NCBI GenBank assembly: GCA_016704655.1
Contig: JADIZR010000010.1
Location: 108,610-172,609 of the forward strand
Direction: 5' to 3'
Origin: Pseudomonadota bacterium
GTDB taxonomy: Bacteria; Pseudomonadota; Gammaproteobacteria; Steroidobacterales; Steroidobacteraceae
DNA: 64,000 bases
Part shown: positions 46,489 through 58,727 of the stretch, piece after piece
Numbering within the stretch: position 1 is the first letter of the stretch
Layout: each line of letters starts with the position of its first letter
Position numbers and translations under genes: made by a program
Notes under the pieces: model-generated
The model's database searches: none
What the model saw: only the letters and a program-made list of their open reading frames with translations
What the model was told of the DNA's origin: nothing

Positions 46489-49403
46489 ACTCCGCGCTCG
46501 TCGCGAATGACCCCTGGCATGAGCTGCTCGGTGAGTTCCCCGGCTGGGTGCGTGCCGACGACATCGGCGATTTCCGCGGGGGCGGGCCGCGGCGCCGGCT
46601 TGCGTGCTGACTCGCTCGTCGCGCGAGTTACATCCTGCACCGCAGGCATCGACGCCGAGCCGTCGATCGCCATGAAGCCGCCGATACCGGAGACTTCGCC
46701 CGCGCCTGGAGTAGTTTCGCCCGCGATCGCCAGCGCTGAACCCGGGGCCGGTGACGTGGCGGAACGGAACTTGGTGATCTGCTTCCACGACCGGATCAGC
46801 GCATCGGCAAAGATCAGCAGCAGGTCACCGGGCTGGCCCATCTTGAGCGCCGCCTCGATTGCTTCCTGCTCGTCCGGAATGATCGAGATCGCCGACGCCG
46901 GGACGCCACGCAACTGCAGCTGTGCGGCCTGCAGTTTGGGCACTTCGTCCGGAGCGCGTTCGCGCAGGCTGTCGTCGCGCCGGCAGAGGTAGTGATCGAA
47001 GCGGCCCGCGACCGCATCGGCGATCGCACGCAGATCTTCGTCGCGACGGTCGCCCGGGCCGGCGAGTACGACGATACGTCGTCCCGTCACGTCCAGTCGC
47101 TGCGCCAGGTCAGCCATCGCCGCGACCGCGTGCGCGTTGTGACCGTAGTCGAACAGCACCTTGAACGGGTGTTCGTTGAACACGTTCATGCGGCCCGGCG
47201 CCTGGAAGAATGTCGAGTCGAACGTGCGCAGGCCCTGGCGGATGGCGTCGAGCTTGATGCCGAGCGAATACGCCATCGCCGCCGCGAACATCGCGTTCTG
47301 CACGTTGTGCATCGCGCGGCCTTCCAGCGTCGCCGGGATCAGGTGCGTCCACACCAGCGGAATGTGGCTGCTGCGGTCGTACAGCGTGATCATCTGGCCG
47401 TTGACGCCGGCCTCGAGCGCGCAGGCGCGGCCGCCCGCACGGATGTGCTCGCGCACCAGTCCGTGCTGCGGGTTCATGGTGACGTAGCAGATACTCCTGG
47501 CCTCGGTGTAACCCGACATCTTGAGCACGAGCGGATCGTCGGCGTTCAGCACCGCACAATCCTTCGCCACTTCGATCACGACGCGCTTCACGTCGGCCAG
47601 CTGGTCGAGCGTGTCGATGCCCTTGAGGCCAAGGTGATCCGACTGCACGTTGAGCACGGCGCCGACGTTCACTTCGGGTACGCCCATGCCCGCGCGCAGC
47701 AGTCCGCCACGCGCGGTTTCAAGAATCGCGATGTCGATCTGCGGATCGGCGAGCACCATGCGCGCAGACACCGGCCCGGTCATGTCGCCCTGCACCGTGC
47801 GCTGGCCGTCGATGTAGACGCCGTCGGTCGTGGTGAGTCCCGGCGTGTAGCCCGCCATCTTGGTGATGTGCGCGAGCATGCGCGCCGTGGTCGTCTTGCC
47901 GTTGGTGCCGGTCAGCGCCGCGATCGGCACCCGCGTCGGCGAACCCGTGGGGAACAGCATGTCGATGACCGGGCCCGCGGCATCGCGCGGCGTGCCCTCG
48001 CTTGGCGCCACGTGCATGCGGAAGCCGGGTGCTGCGTTCACTTCGCAGATGCCGCCGCCGATCTTGCGATAGCTCTCGGTGATGTCCGTCGAAAGAAAGT
48101 CGACGCCGCCGACGTCGAGGCCCACGGCCTGCACCGCGCGCACCGCCATCTCGCGATTGTCCGGATGGATGACGTCGGTGACGTCCGTCGCCGTCCCGCC
48201 GGTCGACAGGTTAGCGGTGGAGCGCAGGTAAACTATCTGGCCCGGCACCGGGATCGACTCCGGCGTCAGGCCGACTTTCTCCAGCATCTTCAGCGCCTGC
48301 GCGTCGAGCTCGAGGCGCGTCAGGACCTTCTCATGGCCGACGCCGCGGCGCGGATCCTGGTTCACGCCGTCGATCAGGTCGACGATGCTCTTGACGCCGT
48401 CGCCGACGACGTGACCCGGCGTGCGGCGCGTGGCCGCGATGAGTTCGCCGTTCACGACCAGAAGGCGGTGGTCGTCTCCCTCGAGGTAGGTCTCGACGAT
48501 CACCGACCGCGAATGCTCCTTCGCAATCCGGAAACCCTGCACGACTTCGTCTTCCGTCATGAGCTTGATCGAAATGCCGCGACCGTGGTTGCCGTTGTAC
48601 GGCTTGGTCACGACCGGGTAGCCGATGCGCCGCGCGGCGCGGGCCGCCTGGCCCTCGGTCTGCACCAGTTCCTGCTGCGGCACGGGCAGGCCCAGCGTCG
48701 CGAGAATCTTGTTGGTCTCTTCCTTGTCGCTGGCGAGCTCGACCGCGATGTGCGACGTGCGGCCGGTGACGGTTGCCTGGATGCGCTGCTGGTAACGGCC
48801 GTGTCCGAGCTGCACCAGCGACTGGTCATTCAGGCGCAGCCAGGGGATGCCGCGTGATTCCGCGGCCCGCACGAGCGACGCCGTCGACGGGCCGAGCGCA
48901 CGCCGTTGCGCAAAGCGAATGAACTCGTCGCGTGCCTCGGGCCAGTTCCAGCCTTCGGGCACGCTGTCCGCGGGGCGGATCGGGTCGGGCAACAGCGAGC
49001 ACAGGAGGCGCAGCGCGAGTTCGCCGGCAGCGATGCCTTCGTCGCGTTGCGCGTACTCGTAGACGACCGTGTAGACACCCGGCGCTCCGGCGCCGCGCGT
49101 CTTGCCGAAGGTGACGTTCTCACCCGCGATGTTCTGCAGTTCGATCGCGACGTGTTCGAGCACGTGGCCGAGCCAGGTGCCTTCGTCCTCGCGCATGCGG
49201 CGGAAAAAGCCGCCCGGCTCGCGATAAGAGCAGCCGTGTTCGGCGAGACCGGGAAGCGCGGCCGCGAGTCCGTCGACGAAGGTGTTGCCGAGACGGCTCG
49301 TAGGCCAGTGCTCGAGTTCGCCGAGGTCGAGTTCGAGCCGGATGACGGGGAAATGTGCGTAAAGCGAAGGCCCGACGTAAACGGACCGATCCAGGATGCG
49401 CAT
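46461..49403 (-). CDS. cphA: cyanophycin synthetase
   Basis: Makes cyanophycin (multi-L-arginyl-poly-L-aspartate) from Asp, Arg and ATP without ribosomes. The 980-residue protein has the N-terminal domain (about 1-160: HVLEHVAIELQNIAGE), the ATP-grasp domain adding Asp (KPYNGNHGRGISIKL near 265; CEVNAAPGFRMHVAP near 460), and the Mur-ligase domain adding Arg (AALTGTNGKTTTARML near 495; LFDYGHNAHAV near 750). A tail of about 100 residues after FADALIRSWKQITKF is Ala/Pro-rich and unlike the core. ATG 49403 has GGGAGGAAG seven bases upstream. It overlaps the cphA-prime start. Confidence 0.95.
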   Translation of the reverse strand: MRILDRSVYVGPSLYAHFPVIRLELDLGELEHWPTSRLGNTFVDGLAAALPGLAEHGCSYREPGGFFRRMREDEGTWLGHVLEHVAIELQNIAGENVTFGKTRGAGAPGVYTVVYEYAQRDEGIAAGELALRLLCSLLPDPIRPADSVPEGWNWPEARDEFIRFAQRRALGPSTASLVRAAESRGIPWLRLNDQSLVQLGHGRYQQRIQATVTGRTSHIAVELASDKEETNKILATLGLPVPQQELVQTEGQAARAARRIGYPVVTKPYNGNHGRGISIKLMTEDEVVQGFRIAKEHSRSVIVETYLEGDDHRLLVVNGELIAATRRTPGHVVGDGVKSIVDLIDGVNQDPRRGVGHEKVLTRLELDAQALKMLEKVGLTPESIPVPGQIVYLRSTANLSTGGTATDVTDVIHPDNREMAVRAVQAVGLDVGGVDFLSTDITESYRKIGGGICEVNAAPGFRMHVAPSEGTPRDAAGPVIDMLFPTGSPTRVPIAALTGTNGKTTTARMLAHITKMAGYTPGLTTTDGVYIDGQRTVQGDMTGPVSARMVLADPQIDIAILETARGGLLRAGMGVPEVNVGAVLNVQSDHLGLKGIDTLDQLADVKRVVIEVAKDCAVLNADDPLVLKMSGYTEARSICYVTMNPQHGLVREHIRAGGRACALEAGVNGQMITLYDRSSHIPLVWTHLIPATLEGRAMHNVQNAMFAAAMAYSLGIKLDAIRQGLRTFDSTFFQAPGRMNVFNEHPFKVLFDYGHNAHAVAAMADLAQRLDVTGRRIVVLAGPGDRRDEDLRAIADAVAGRFDHYLCRRDDSLRERAPDEVPKLQAAQLQLRGVPASAISIIPDEQEAIEAALKMGQPGDLLLIFADALIRSWKQITKFRSATSPAPGSALAIAGETTPGAGEVSGIGGFMAIDGSASMPAVQDVTRATSESARKPAPRPAPAEIADVVGTHPAGELTEQLMPGVIRDERGVWIAPETED

Positions 49404-49431
49404 TCCCGGCTTCCTCCCTGGCATTGAAATC

Positions 49432-50271
49432 TTATTCTTTCGGAACGTTGAGCGACCCGGCCTGCGCCAGCCGCGTGTGCAGGTTGTAGGTCGCGCCGGC
49501 GACGAGCATGTGCAGCTTCAGGCCCAGCAGGCAGACCGGCTGGCCCTCGCTCACGGCGTCCATCGACGAGAACGAGACGTCGCTCGCGTCGACGATCATC
49601 ACGCCGCCGCTGCCCTCGACCTCGACGGTCTCGTCGGGGCCGATGAAAGCCGCCGTGTCCTCGTCGAGGCCGATACCGATCGCGAACGGGTTGTACGCCA
49701 GTGCCGTGAGCAGGCGGCCGAGCCGGTCGCGCTGGCGGAAGTGCTGGTCGATGATGAAGCGGTTGGTGAGGCCGAGGCCCGGCGCGAGGCGCACGCTGCC
49801 CGAGATCACGGACGAGCCCTCGTCGCCGAACGCGATCATGTGTTCGCTCAGGATGCTGGCACCCGCGCTGGTGCCGCCGACGGTCACGCCGTTCGCATTG
49901 CGCACGCGAATGAGCTTCGCGACGGGCGTGCCGCCGAGCAGCGTCGAGATGCGCAGCTGGTTACCGCCGGTGAAGAAGATTCCGGTCGCTGCTGCGAGTC
50001 GCTCGAGCCGGCCGGGTTCGTGGCAGTCGCGCCGGGTATCGAAGTCCATCGACGTGACACGAGCTGCGCCGATGTCGCGGAACAGCTTTTCATAACGCGC
50101 CCCGGTCTCGGTGAGACGGCTGGCGGTGGGGATCACGACGATGTCGGCGTCGCGGCCGCCGGAGACACGCACGAACCGCTCGAGGATGTGGCGGTCGTTC
50201 TCCTTGTTCTCGGCGCCGCCGATCGGGATGATCCAGCCACGGGTTCCGCCTTCAGGGACGATGCTCGGCAA
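49432..50271 (-). CDS. cphB: cyanophycinase
   Basis: A 279-residue serine peptidase (S51 family) that cuts cyanophycin into beta-Asp-Arg dipeptides. Marks are GWIIPIGGAENKENDR, FFTGGNQLRISTLLGGT, and the nucleophile Ser in TVGGTSAGASILSEHM, then FIIDQHFRQRDRLGRLLTAL and GIGLDEDTAAFI. A TTG start at 50271 is chosen because AGGAG lies seven bases before it and it begins just before the homologous region; it overlaps the iadA end by 20 bases. No signal peptide is seen, so it acts on internal granules. Confidence 0.93.
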   Translation of the reverse strand: MPSIVPEGGTRGWIIPIGGAENKENDRHILERFVRVSGGRDADIVVIPTASRLTETGARYEKLFRDIGAARVTSMDFDTRRDCHEPGRLERLAAATGIFFTGGNQLRISTLLGGTPVAKLIRVRNANGVTVGGTSAGASILSEHMIAFGDEGSSVISGSVRLAPGLGLTNRFIIDQHFRQRDRLGRLLTALAYNPFAIGIGLDEDTAAFIGPDETVEVEGSGGVMIVDASDVSFSSMDAVSEGQPVCLLGLKLHMLVAGATYNLHTRLAQAGSLNVPKE

Positions 50272-51458
50272 CGTGCTGCTCCTGGCGATTCTCGAATGTT
50301 CCCCGCCGGATGGCCTGACCGTTCCGGACGTGGATCTGCCCACCGATAATGACGGTCTGAGCGGCTCCTGTCGCGTCCAATGCAACCAGATCGGCGTCGG
50401 CACCCGCCTCGACCCGGCCCTTCCGGACGAGACGCAGCAGGCGGGCCGGATTGGCCGTGAAGGCGGGCAGGGCTGTCTCGAGCGACATGCCGCCGTCCGC
50501 CAGGACCCGCAGCGTTTCGAGCAGGGCACCGGAGTGGCCGACGTCCATGCGGCTGACGCGACCCTCGGCGTCGAAGCAGGGCAGGCAGCCGCCGGCGTCG
50601 GAACTGATCGTCACCCTGTCCGGCGGGGCCCCGCTCGCCAGGTAGCGCTGCAGGCCCCTCTGCCGCGCTCCAGGCGTCCTCGCCGTCCTCGACCGGGAAG
50701 GCGGTCAGGTCGATGTAACAACCTTTCGCGGCCAGCGTGACGGCTTCGTCGAACAGTGCCTTGCGCCGGTTGACGTGGGTCGGGTTGAACACGTGCGCCG
50801 GGATCTCGCTCTCGTTCAGCGCACGACGCACGAGATCCAGGCCGCGAGGACCATCGCCCAGGTGGAGGTGCAGCACACCGGCTTTGCCGGTCATGAGGCC
50901 GGACACGTGGGTGTCGGCGGCGAGACGGAGAATTTCATCGAAGGTCGGCTGGCTCGAGCGGTGGTCGCTGATCGCCAGTTCGCCGATGCCGAGCAACGGC
51001 TCGAGCAGCACCAGGTCGCCACGCACGCTGCCCGTCAAGGTCGCGAGGGGGACGTGATAGCCGCCGGCGTAGCCGAACGCGTTGAGGCCTTCCTCGCGCA
51101 AGGCATGAATCTGCGCGAGCAGGTCGCGCGGTCCGCGCGTGACGTCGTCGGTGCCGAGGAGCCCGACGACGGTCGTGACGCCGGCGAGCGTGTAGCGCGT
51201 CAGCGGCAGCGCCGGGACCCGGGTCTTGAAGCCTGCCTCGCCGCCACCGCCCGTGACGTGCACGTGACCGTCGATGAGGCCGGGGATCAGTCGCAGTCCT
51301 GCAAGGTCGATTTCGGTCACGCCCGCGGCGAGCGCCGCCGGCAGCGCTGGCAGATCCCGGCCGGGACCCATCCAGAGCACGGTGCCGCCGCCGATCAGCA
51401 GGGACTGCAGCCCCAGTGCTCGGGGTGAAAAGACGTTGGCGTTGCGGAGCAGCAGCAC
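50252..51458 (-). CDS. iadA: isoaspartyl dipeptidase (beta-aspartyl-peptidase), one frame break
   Basis: An amidohydrolase-superfamily dimetal enzyme that cleaves beta-aspartyl dipeptides, here probably the beta-Asp-Arg released by CphB. Marks are LIPGLIDGHVHVTGGGG (HxH metal site near residue 66), GYHVPLATLTGSVRGDLVLL, IPAHVFNPTHVNRRKALFDE, and TISSDAGG with the catalytic Asp. The G run opposite 50655-50658 has one base too many: SAAEGLQRYLASGAPPDRVT is split between frames. Corrected length is about 401 residues. It leads the cyanophycin operon. Confidence 0.9.
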
Positions 51459-51553
51459 GCCGCGAAGGTTACCAGACGCGTGAGCAGGTCAACGAGCGGA
51501 CGGTTCAGCCGCGCTGCTAGACTGCCGCCAACCTCGGCTCCGGGCCCGCAACA

Positions 51554-52204
51554 TTGAACAATCTGCCGGAACTCTTCGCCAACAACCGCCGCTGGGCCGC
51601 CGTCACTGAGCAGCGCCACCCGGGCTTCTTCGGTGAGCTTTCTGCGCAGCAGTCGCCGCGGTACCTCTGGATCGGCTGCTCCGACAGTCGCGTCCCCGCC
51701 AACGAGATCGTCGGTCTCGCGCCCGGCGAGCTCTTCGTGCACCGCAACGTCGCGAACCTGGTGTTCCACAACGATTTCAGCTGTCTCTCGGTGCTGCAAT
51801 ATGCGATCGACGTGCTCGGCATCGAGCACGTCATCGTCTGCGGGCATTACGGCTGTGGCGGTGTGATTGCCTCTTACGAGCAGCGGCCGCTGGGACTCGT
51901 CGACAACTGGCTGCTGCCGATCCGCGACACCGCCCGCGCGTATGCATCGCAGCTGGTGGAATTGCCGACCGACCAGGACCGCGTCGACCGGCTGTGCGAG
52001 CTGAACGTGCTGGCGCAGGCGCGCCGCGTGTGCCGCACGACGATCGTGCAGCAGGCCTGGGAGAAGGGGCGGTCGCTCGCCGTGCACGCCTGGGTCTATC
52101 GACTCAACGACGGGTTGCTGCGCGACCTGGGCTTCTGCGCCACCGACCTCGTGACCGCCGACGCCGACTTTGAACGCACGGCGGGAACCGGAGCCGGTCG
52201 CTAG
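51554..52204 (+). CDS. can: beta-class carbonic anhydrase
   Basis: A 216-residue zinc enzyme converting CO2 and bicarbonate. Zinc ligands and catalytic dyad are in WIGCSDSRVPANEI (Cys, Asp, Arg near residue 42) and VIVCGHYGCGGV (His and Cys near 98-101). VHRNVANLV and HAWVYRLNDGLLRDLG complete the E. coli Can-like pattern. It starts at TTG 51554 with no better codon near. It diverges from iadA across 95 bases and leads, 20 bases ahead of gltS, a likely operon of carriers. Confidence 0.95.
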   Translation: MNNLPELFANNRRWAAVTEQRHPGFFGELSAQQSPRYLWIGCSDSRVPANEIVGLAPGELFVHRNVANLVFHNDFSCLSVLQYAIDVLGIEHVIVCGHYGCGGVIASYEQRPLGLVDNWLLPIRDTARAYASQLVELPTDQDRVDRLCELNVLAQARRVCRTTIVQQAWEKGRSLAVHAWVYRLNDGLLRDLGFCATDLVTADADFERTAGTGAGR

Positions 52205-52224
52205 AACCCGCAGGCAACGATCCC

Positions 52225-53436
52225 GTGACCGTCAATCTCAACCTGCTCGCCACGCTGGCCCTCGCGACGGCGCTGTTCTTCGTCGGCCAGCTGATCGTGG
52301 CGCGTTCGGCCCTGTTGCAGCGTTACAGCATTCCAGTGCCGGTCGTCGGCGGGTTTCTGTTCGCGGTCACGCTCGCGCTCGCGGGGCTGGTGACACCCGT
52401 GCAGTTCACCATGAACGAGTCGCTCAAGGACCCGCTGCTGCTCGCGTTTTTCGCCACGCTCGGCCTCGGCGCCGACGTGCGCTCGCTGGCCCGCGGTGGC
52501 CGCAAGCTCGCGATCCTGCTCGTGCTGTTCGTGCTGTTGATGGTGATCCAGAATGCGATTGGCATCACGATGGCTCGGCTGCTCGACCTGCATCCGCTGG
52601 TCGGCCTGCTCGCCGGCTCCATCTCATTGACCGGCGGCCATGGCACCGCGGCTGCCTATGCCACCAGCTTCAGCGCGACGCACAACCTGCAGGGAGCGAT
52701 GGAACTCGGCATGGCCGCGGCGACGGCCGGGCTGATCCTCGGCAGCCTGTTGTCGGGGCCCGTGGCGGAACGGCTGATGAAACGCGCCAGGGCGCGGGCT
52801 TCGAGCGCGTCCGGTCAGGCTGCAACGCCGGAGACCGCGCCCGAGAATCCGTTCGTCATGCCGATCACGACCGAGCAGCTGCTGTTCGTGTTGCTCGTCT
52901 GCCTCGCCTGCATCGGGGTTGCCCACCACGTGCATGGACTCATGCAAGGCACGGGCATCCTGCTGCCGGATTTCCTGTGGGCGCTGCTGATCGGCATGCT
53001 CGTGCGCAATCTCGCGACGGTGTTCAAGATCGAGGGCATCAACGACCGGGCCGCGCAGGCGGTGGGCGGCGTGTCGCTCTCGCTCTTCCTGATCATGGCT
53101 CTGATGTCGATGCGTATCCTCGACCTGGCCACGCTCGCCGGACCGATGCTGCTGATCATCGTCGTCAACGCGCTGGTGGCCGCAGTCTTCGCCTACTTCA
53201 TCACGGGGCGTGTGATGGGCAACGATTACGACGCGGCAGTGGTCGCCGGCGGTCACGTTGCAGCCGGCCTGGCGACAACGGCGGTCGCGATGTCGGTGAT
53301 GCAGACGTTGACGCAACGCCACGGTCCGGCACCCCTCGCGTTCCTGTTGATCCCGATCGTGGGCGCGTTCTTCGCCGACATCGCCAACGCGCTCGTGCTG
53401 CAGGTGTACTTCGCGCTGCCGGGACTGGGGTTCTGA
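52225..53436 (+). CDS. gltS: sodium/glutamate symporter
   Basis: A 403-residue inner-membrane carrier with about ten helices in two inverted halves. Marks are PVPVVGGFLFAVTLALAG, ADVRSLARGGRK, the re-entrant segment GSISLTGGHGTAAAYATSFS, and the matching second-half VAGGHVAAGLATTAVAMSV. GltS takes up glutamate with sodium. GTG 52225 is 20 bases after can. Its place opposite the cyanophycin operon links amino-acid uptake with storage. Confidence 0.93.
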   Translation: MTVNLNLLATLALATALFFVGQLIVARSALLQRYSIPVPVVGGFLFAVTLALAGLVTPVQFTMNESLKDPLLLAFFATLGLGADVRSLARGGRKLAILLVLFVLLMVIQNAIGITMARLLDLHPLVGLLAGSISLTGGHGTAAAYATSFSATHNLQGAMELGMAAATAGLILGSLLSGPVAERLMKRARARASSASGQAATPETAPENPFVMPITTEQLLFVLLVCLACIGVAHHVHGLMQGTGILLPDFLWALLIGMLVRNLATVFKIEGINDRAAQAVGGVSLSLFLIMALMSMRILDLATLAGPMLLIIVVNALVAAVFAYFITGRVMGNDYDAAVVAGGHVAAGLATTAVAMSVMQTLTQRHGPAPLAFLLIPIVGAFFADIANALVLQVYFALPGLGF

Positions 53437-53438
53437 CG

Positions 53439-54947
53439 GTGCGATCGTTCTGGCGGAAAGTGCTGCTGCTCACGGCCACGCTCGCGTTCGCCGGCTGCGC
53501 ACGCGGACCAGACGAGGCTGGTTTGCAGGGCGACGTGCAGGCGCAGCTCGACACGCTGTTCGGCAGTCGGATGCTTGAAGTCAGGTCATTGCGGCGGCAG
53601 GGCAGCGCGCCGCTCGTCCGCGCGAAGGATGGCCGGTCGCAGGCGATCGTCTACTACAACGCGGTGCTCGCGTTCACGGCGCCGTACGATCCTTCCGACT
53701 GGAGCGGCCTCAGCCCCGAACTCATCGCCAACGCGCTCGGCGCCACGGATCAAGGCGTCATCGGGCTCGGCGCGGGACGCATGGCCGCCGGCGCGGAACT
53801 GCGCGCGTACGGGTCGATGGTCTATGGCCGTGCAGACGACGGCTGGCAAGCGTCGTTGCTGCCGCCAGCGGCCGCGAAGCCGGTCGCCAACGTCGGTGGC
53901 GCCGTGAAATCGACGGACTTGATCGAGCGACTTGCGGGCATCGTCAACACGACGCCGGGGCTGCACGCTGCGGACGATGCGATCATCACCGAGGAACTCG
54001 ACCAGGCGCTGCAGAACATCAAGTTGCGGCTCAATCGCGGCGAGCAGGGATTGATCGTGGCCACCGGTCCCGCGGGTGGCGAGTACGCACGCTTCATCGA
54101 CTCGCTGCGGCCTCGGGGTGCGCGGTGGTCCGTCACGCACGCCAACACGCGAGGCAGCGTCGCCAATGCACTCATGATCGATTCCGGCGAGGCCCGGTAC
54201 GCGCTGGTGCAGAGCGACGTCGCTGCCGCAGCGGTGACCGGGCAGGCTGCATTCGCCACCTACGGTCCGCTGCGGCACCTGCGCGCAGTGGCAGCGCTCT
54301 TCCCGGAGCCCGTGCACGTCGTCATCCGCGGTGACGTCGCCGACTCCATCCACTCCGTCAGCGACCTGCGGGGCAAACGCATTGCCGTCGGCAGTCGTGG
54401 TTCCGGCACGCGACAGACTGCGATGCAGGTGCTGCGCGCGCACGACCTGGGCGACGGCGACTACGTGAGCGTGGACGCCCGCAGCCCGGAGGAAGCGCTG
54501 CAGCTGCTGGCGGACGGGAATGTCGACGCGGTCGTCGAGGTCGTGTCCGCGCCGTGGCGTCAGCTGGCGACGGCGGCGGCACAGGTGCCGATGTCCTTGC
54601 TGCCGCTCGACGCGGGCGCAATGACGCGCGTGTCGGAGTCGGTGCCGGGTCTCGTGCCCCTCGCGATCCCCGATCGCACCTATAGCCAGCAGCAGGGAGC
54701 CGTCGACACGCTTGCCGCCACGGCGCTGCTCGTCGCAGCCGATTCAGTGCCGGACGCGTCGGTGAAGCAGGTGCTCGATTTCCTGTTCAAGAGCGGGCTC
54801 GCGGCCGACCGCGGCGTCAGTGCTTCGCGGCTTTCGCGCGAGCGAGCACTGGCCGGGGTGACGATCCCGTTGCACGACGGTGCGGCAGACTACTTCGCCG
54901 CTGCCAGGGTGCCCGCAGTCGAGGCGCCTGCGGCGGCGACGCAGTGA
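53439..54947 (+). CDS. TAXI-family TRAP-type solute-binding lipoprotein-like protein
   Basis: A 502-residue exported protein with a signal ending LTATLAFAGC, a probable lipidation Cys. Residues about 190-480 match the TAXI solute-receptor pattern: GEQGLIVATGPAGGEYARFI, ALVQSDVAAAAVTG, SVSDLRGKRIAVGSRGSGTR and EALQLLADGNVDAVVEV. The first 170 residues are an unassigned extra domain. TAXI receptors serve TRAP carriers for glutamate-like or dicarboxylic acids, but no TRAP membrane genes are in the window. GTG 53439 is two bases after gltS and the end overlaps the MFS start. Confidence 0.82.
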   Translation: MRSFWRKVLLLTATLAFAGCARGPDEAGLQGDVQAQLDTLFGSRMLEVRSLRRQGSAPLVRAKDGRSQAIVYYNAVLAFTAPYDPSDWSGLSPELIANALGATDQGVIGLGAGRMAAGAELRAYGSMVYGRADDGWQASLLPPAAAKPVANVGGAVKSTDLIERLAGIVNTTPGLHAADDAIITEELDQALQNIKLRLNRGEQGLIVATGPAGGEYARFIDSLRPRGARWSVTHANTRGSVANALMIDSGEARYALVQSDVAAAAVTGQAAFATYGPLRHLRAVAALFPEPVHVVIRGDVADSIHSVSDLRGKRIAVGSRGSGTRQTAMQVLRAHDLGDGDYVSVDARSPEEALQLLADGNVDAVVEVVSAPWRQLATAAAQVPMSLLPLDAGAMTRVSESVPGLVPLAIPDRTYSQQQGAVDTLAATALLVAADSVPDASVKQVLDFLFKSGLAADRGVSASRLSRERALAGVTIPLHDGAADYFAAARVPAVEAPAAATQ

Positions 54948-56266
54948 CCCGGCGCGTCCCGCCTCCGGACGGGGTGGCGACGATGACTCCGGCGCGGCGA
55001 CTCAAGAACATCCTTGGTGGCTCGGCCGGCAACTTCGTCGAGTGGTTCGACTGGTTCGCGTACTCGGCCTTCGCCATCTATTTCTCGCGCGCGTTCTTCC
55101 CGGCAGGCGACCAGACGGCGCAATTGCTCGGCGCAGCGGCGATTTTTGCCGTCGGCTTCATCGCGAGGCCCCTGGGGGCGCTGCTGTTTGGCAGGTATGC
55201 CGACCGTGCCGGGCGCCGTACGGCGCTCACGCTGTCCGTGGCGATGATGTGCGGCGGATCCTTGATGATCGCGTTGATCCCGACCGGGCTCGGCGTGCTG
55301 TCGCCGGCGTTGCTGCTTGTCGCACGCCTGCTGCAGGGCCTGTCGGTGGGTGGTGAGTACGGTGCGTCAGCCACGTACATCAGTGAGATGGCGGAAAGAA
55401 CCCAGCGTGGGTTCTGGTCAGGGTTTCTCTACGTCACGCTCACGGGCGGCCAGCTGGCCGCGCTGCTGTTGCTGGTGCTGTTGCAGCGGGTGCTCACGGA
55501 GCAGCAGTTGTACGAATGGGGCTGGCGTATTCCGTTCGCCGTTGGCGCGGCACTTGCGGTCATCGTGTGGTGGATCCGCCGGGGCATCCACGAGACCCGC
55601 TCGTTCACGCACGCGTCCGTGCCGGAAGAGGAGCGCGGCCAGGCGTGGGCCTTGTTCACCCGGTATCCGCAGGAGACCCTGACGGTCATGGCGTTGACGG
55701 CCGCCGGCGGACTGGGCTTCTACACCTACACGGCGTACATGCAGAAGCTGCTGATCAACAGCGCGGGGTTCTCGAAGCCCGTGGCGTCGCAGGTGGTGAC
55801 GCTGCTGCTCGCGACGTTCATGTTCCTGCCGCCGCTCGCCGGCTGGCTCGCCGACCGGGTCGGGCATCGACGCACGCTGCTTGCGTCGTACGCAGGACTT
55901 GCCCTGGTCAGCGTGCCGATCCTCAGCGCGATCTCGACTGCCACCAGCGCCGTGGCGGCGTACTTCCTGGGACTGGTGCCGCTGGTCCTGTTGTCGGGCT
56001 ACTGCGGGCTGAGCGCCATCTTCAAGGCGGAACTTTATCCGGTGCACGTGCGTGCGCTGGGCGTCGCAGTGCCCTATGCAATCGCCCAGGCGATCTTCGG
56101 CGGCAACGCGGAGACGGCTGCGCTGTTCCTGAAGCAGATCGGGCACGAGGCCGCGTACTTCTGGCTCGTGGCGGGAATGATGATCGTGGGAATGATCGCG
56201 ACTTTCCGGCTGCGCGATACGCGCGACCACAGCCTGATCCACCAGGAACACGAAAAAGCGGGTTGA
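54944..56266 (+). CDS. MFS transporter, metabolite:H+ symporter (MHS) type
   Basis: A 440-residue carrier with twelve helices of the MHS family (citrate, alpha-ketoglutarate, proline/betaine). Marks are [54 protein letters not shown], and the second-half [18 protein letters not shown] 54944 overlaps the previous stop (GTGA); ATG 54983 is an alternative start just before the first helix. As the last gene of the can-gltS-TAXI run it probably takes up an organic acid or amino acid. The end faces rpoD across a hairpin. Confidence 0.9.
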   Translation: MTRRVPPPDGVATMTPARRLKNILGGSAGNFVEWFDWFAYSAFAIYFSRAFFPAGDQTAQLLGAAAIFAVGFIARPLGALLFGRYADRAGRRTALTLSVAMMCGGSLMIALIPTGLGVLSPALLLVARLLQGLSVGGEYGASATYISEMAERTQRGFWSGFLYVTLTGGQLAALLLLVLLQRVLTEQQLYEWGWRIPFAVGAALAVIVWWIRRGIHETRSFTHASVPEEERGQAWALFTRYPQETLTVMALTAAGGLGFYTYTAYMQKLLINSAGFSKPVASQVVTLLLATFMFLPPLAGWLADRVGHRRTLLASYAGLALVSVPILSAISTATSAVAAYFLGLVPLVLLSGYCGLSAIFKAELYPVHVRALGVAVPYAIAQAIFGGNAETAALFLKQIGHEAAYFWLVAGMMIVGMIATFRLRDTRDHSLIHQEHEKAG

Positions 56267-56281
56267 CCTGGTCGTCCCGCG

Positions 56282-56309
56282 ACCTCTCCCACGCGGACGT
56301 GGGAGAGGT
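56282..56309. terminator. hairpin between convergent MFS and rpoD genes
   Basis: A perfect 12-bp inverted repeat (ACCTCTCCCACG and its complement) around a 4-base loop CGGA lies in the 52-base gap between two convergent stop codons. There is no U-tract on either strand, but position and stability suit a two-way transcription end. Confidence 0.65.
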
Positions 56310-56318
56310 GGGGGAGGT

Positions 56319-58658
<2,340 letters not shown>

Positions 58659-58727
58659 GATGGGACGCCTCACGGGGAGTCTAAAAAAGAGCGGAATTCT
58701 ACCACGCCGGAGGCAGGCCGCACCCGA

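Noticed and set aside
46992..48857. A 621-residue plus-strand open frame inside cphA
   Set aside because: His/Arg/Val-rich antisense shadow of a clearly conserved gene.
52170..54947. A 925-residue plus-strand open frame through gltS and the TAXI gene
   Set aside because: The first 420 residues are an arginine-rich shadow of gltS; the true gene starts at GTG 53439 with a lipoprotein signal.
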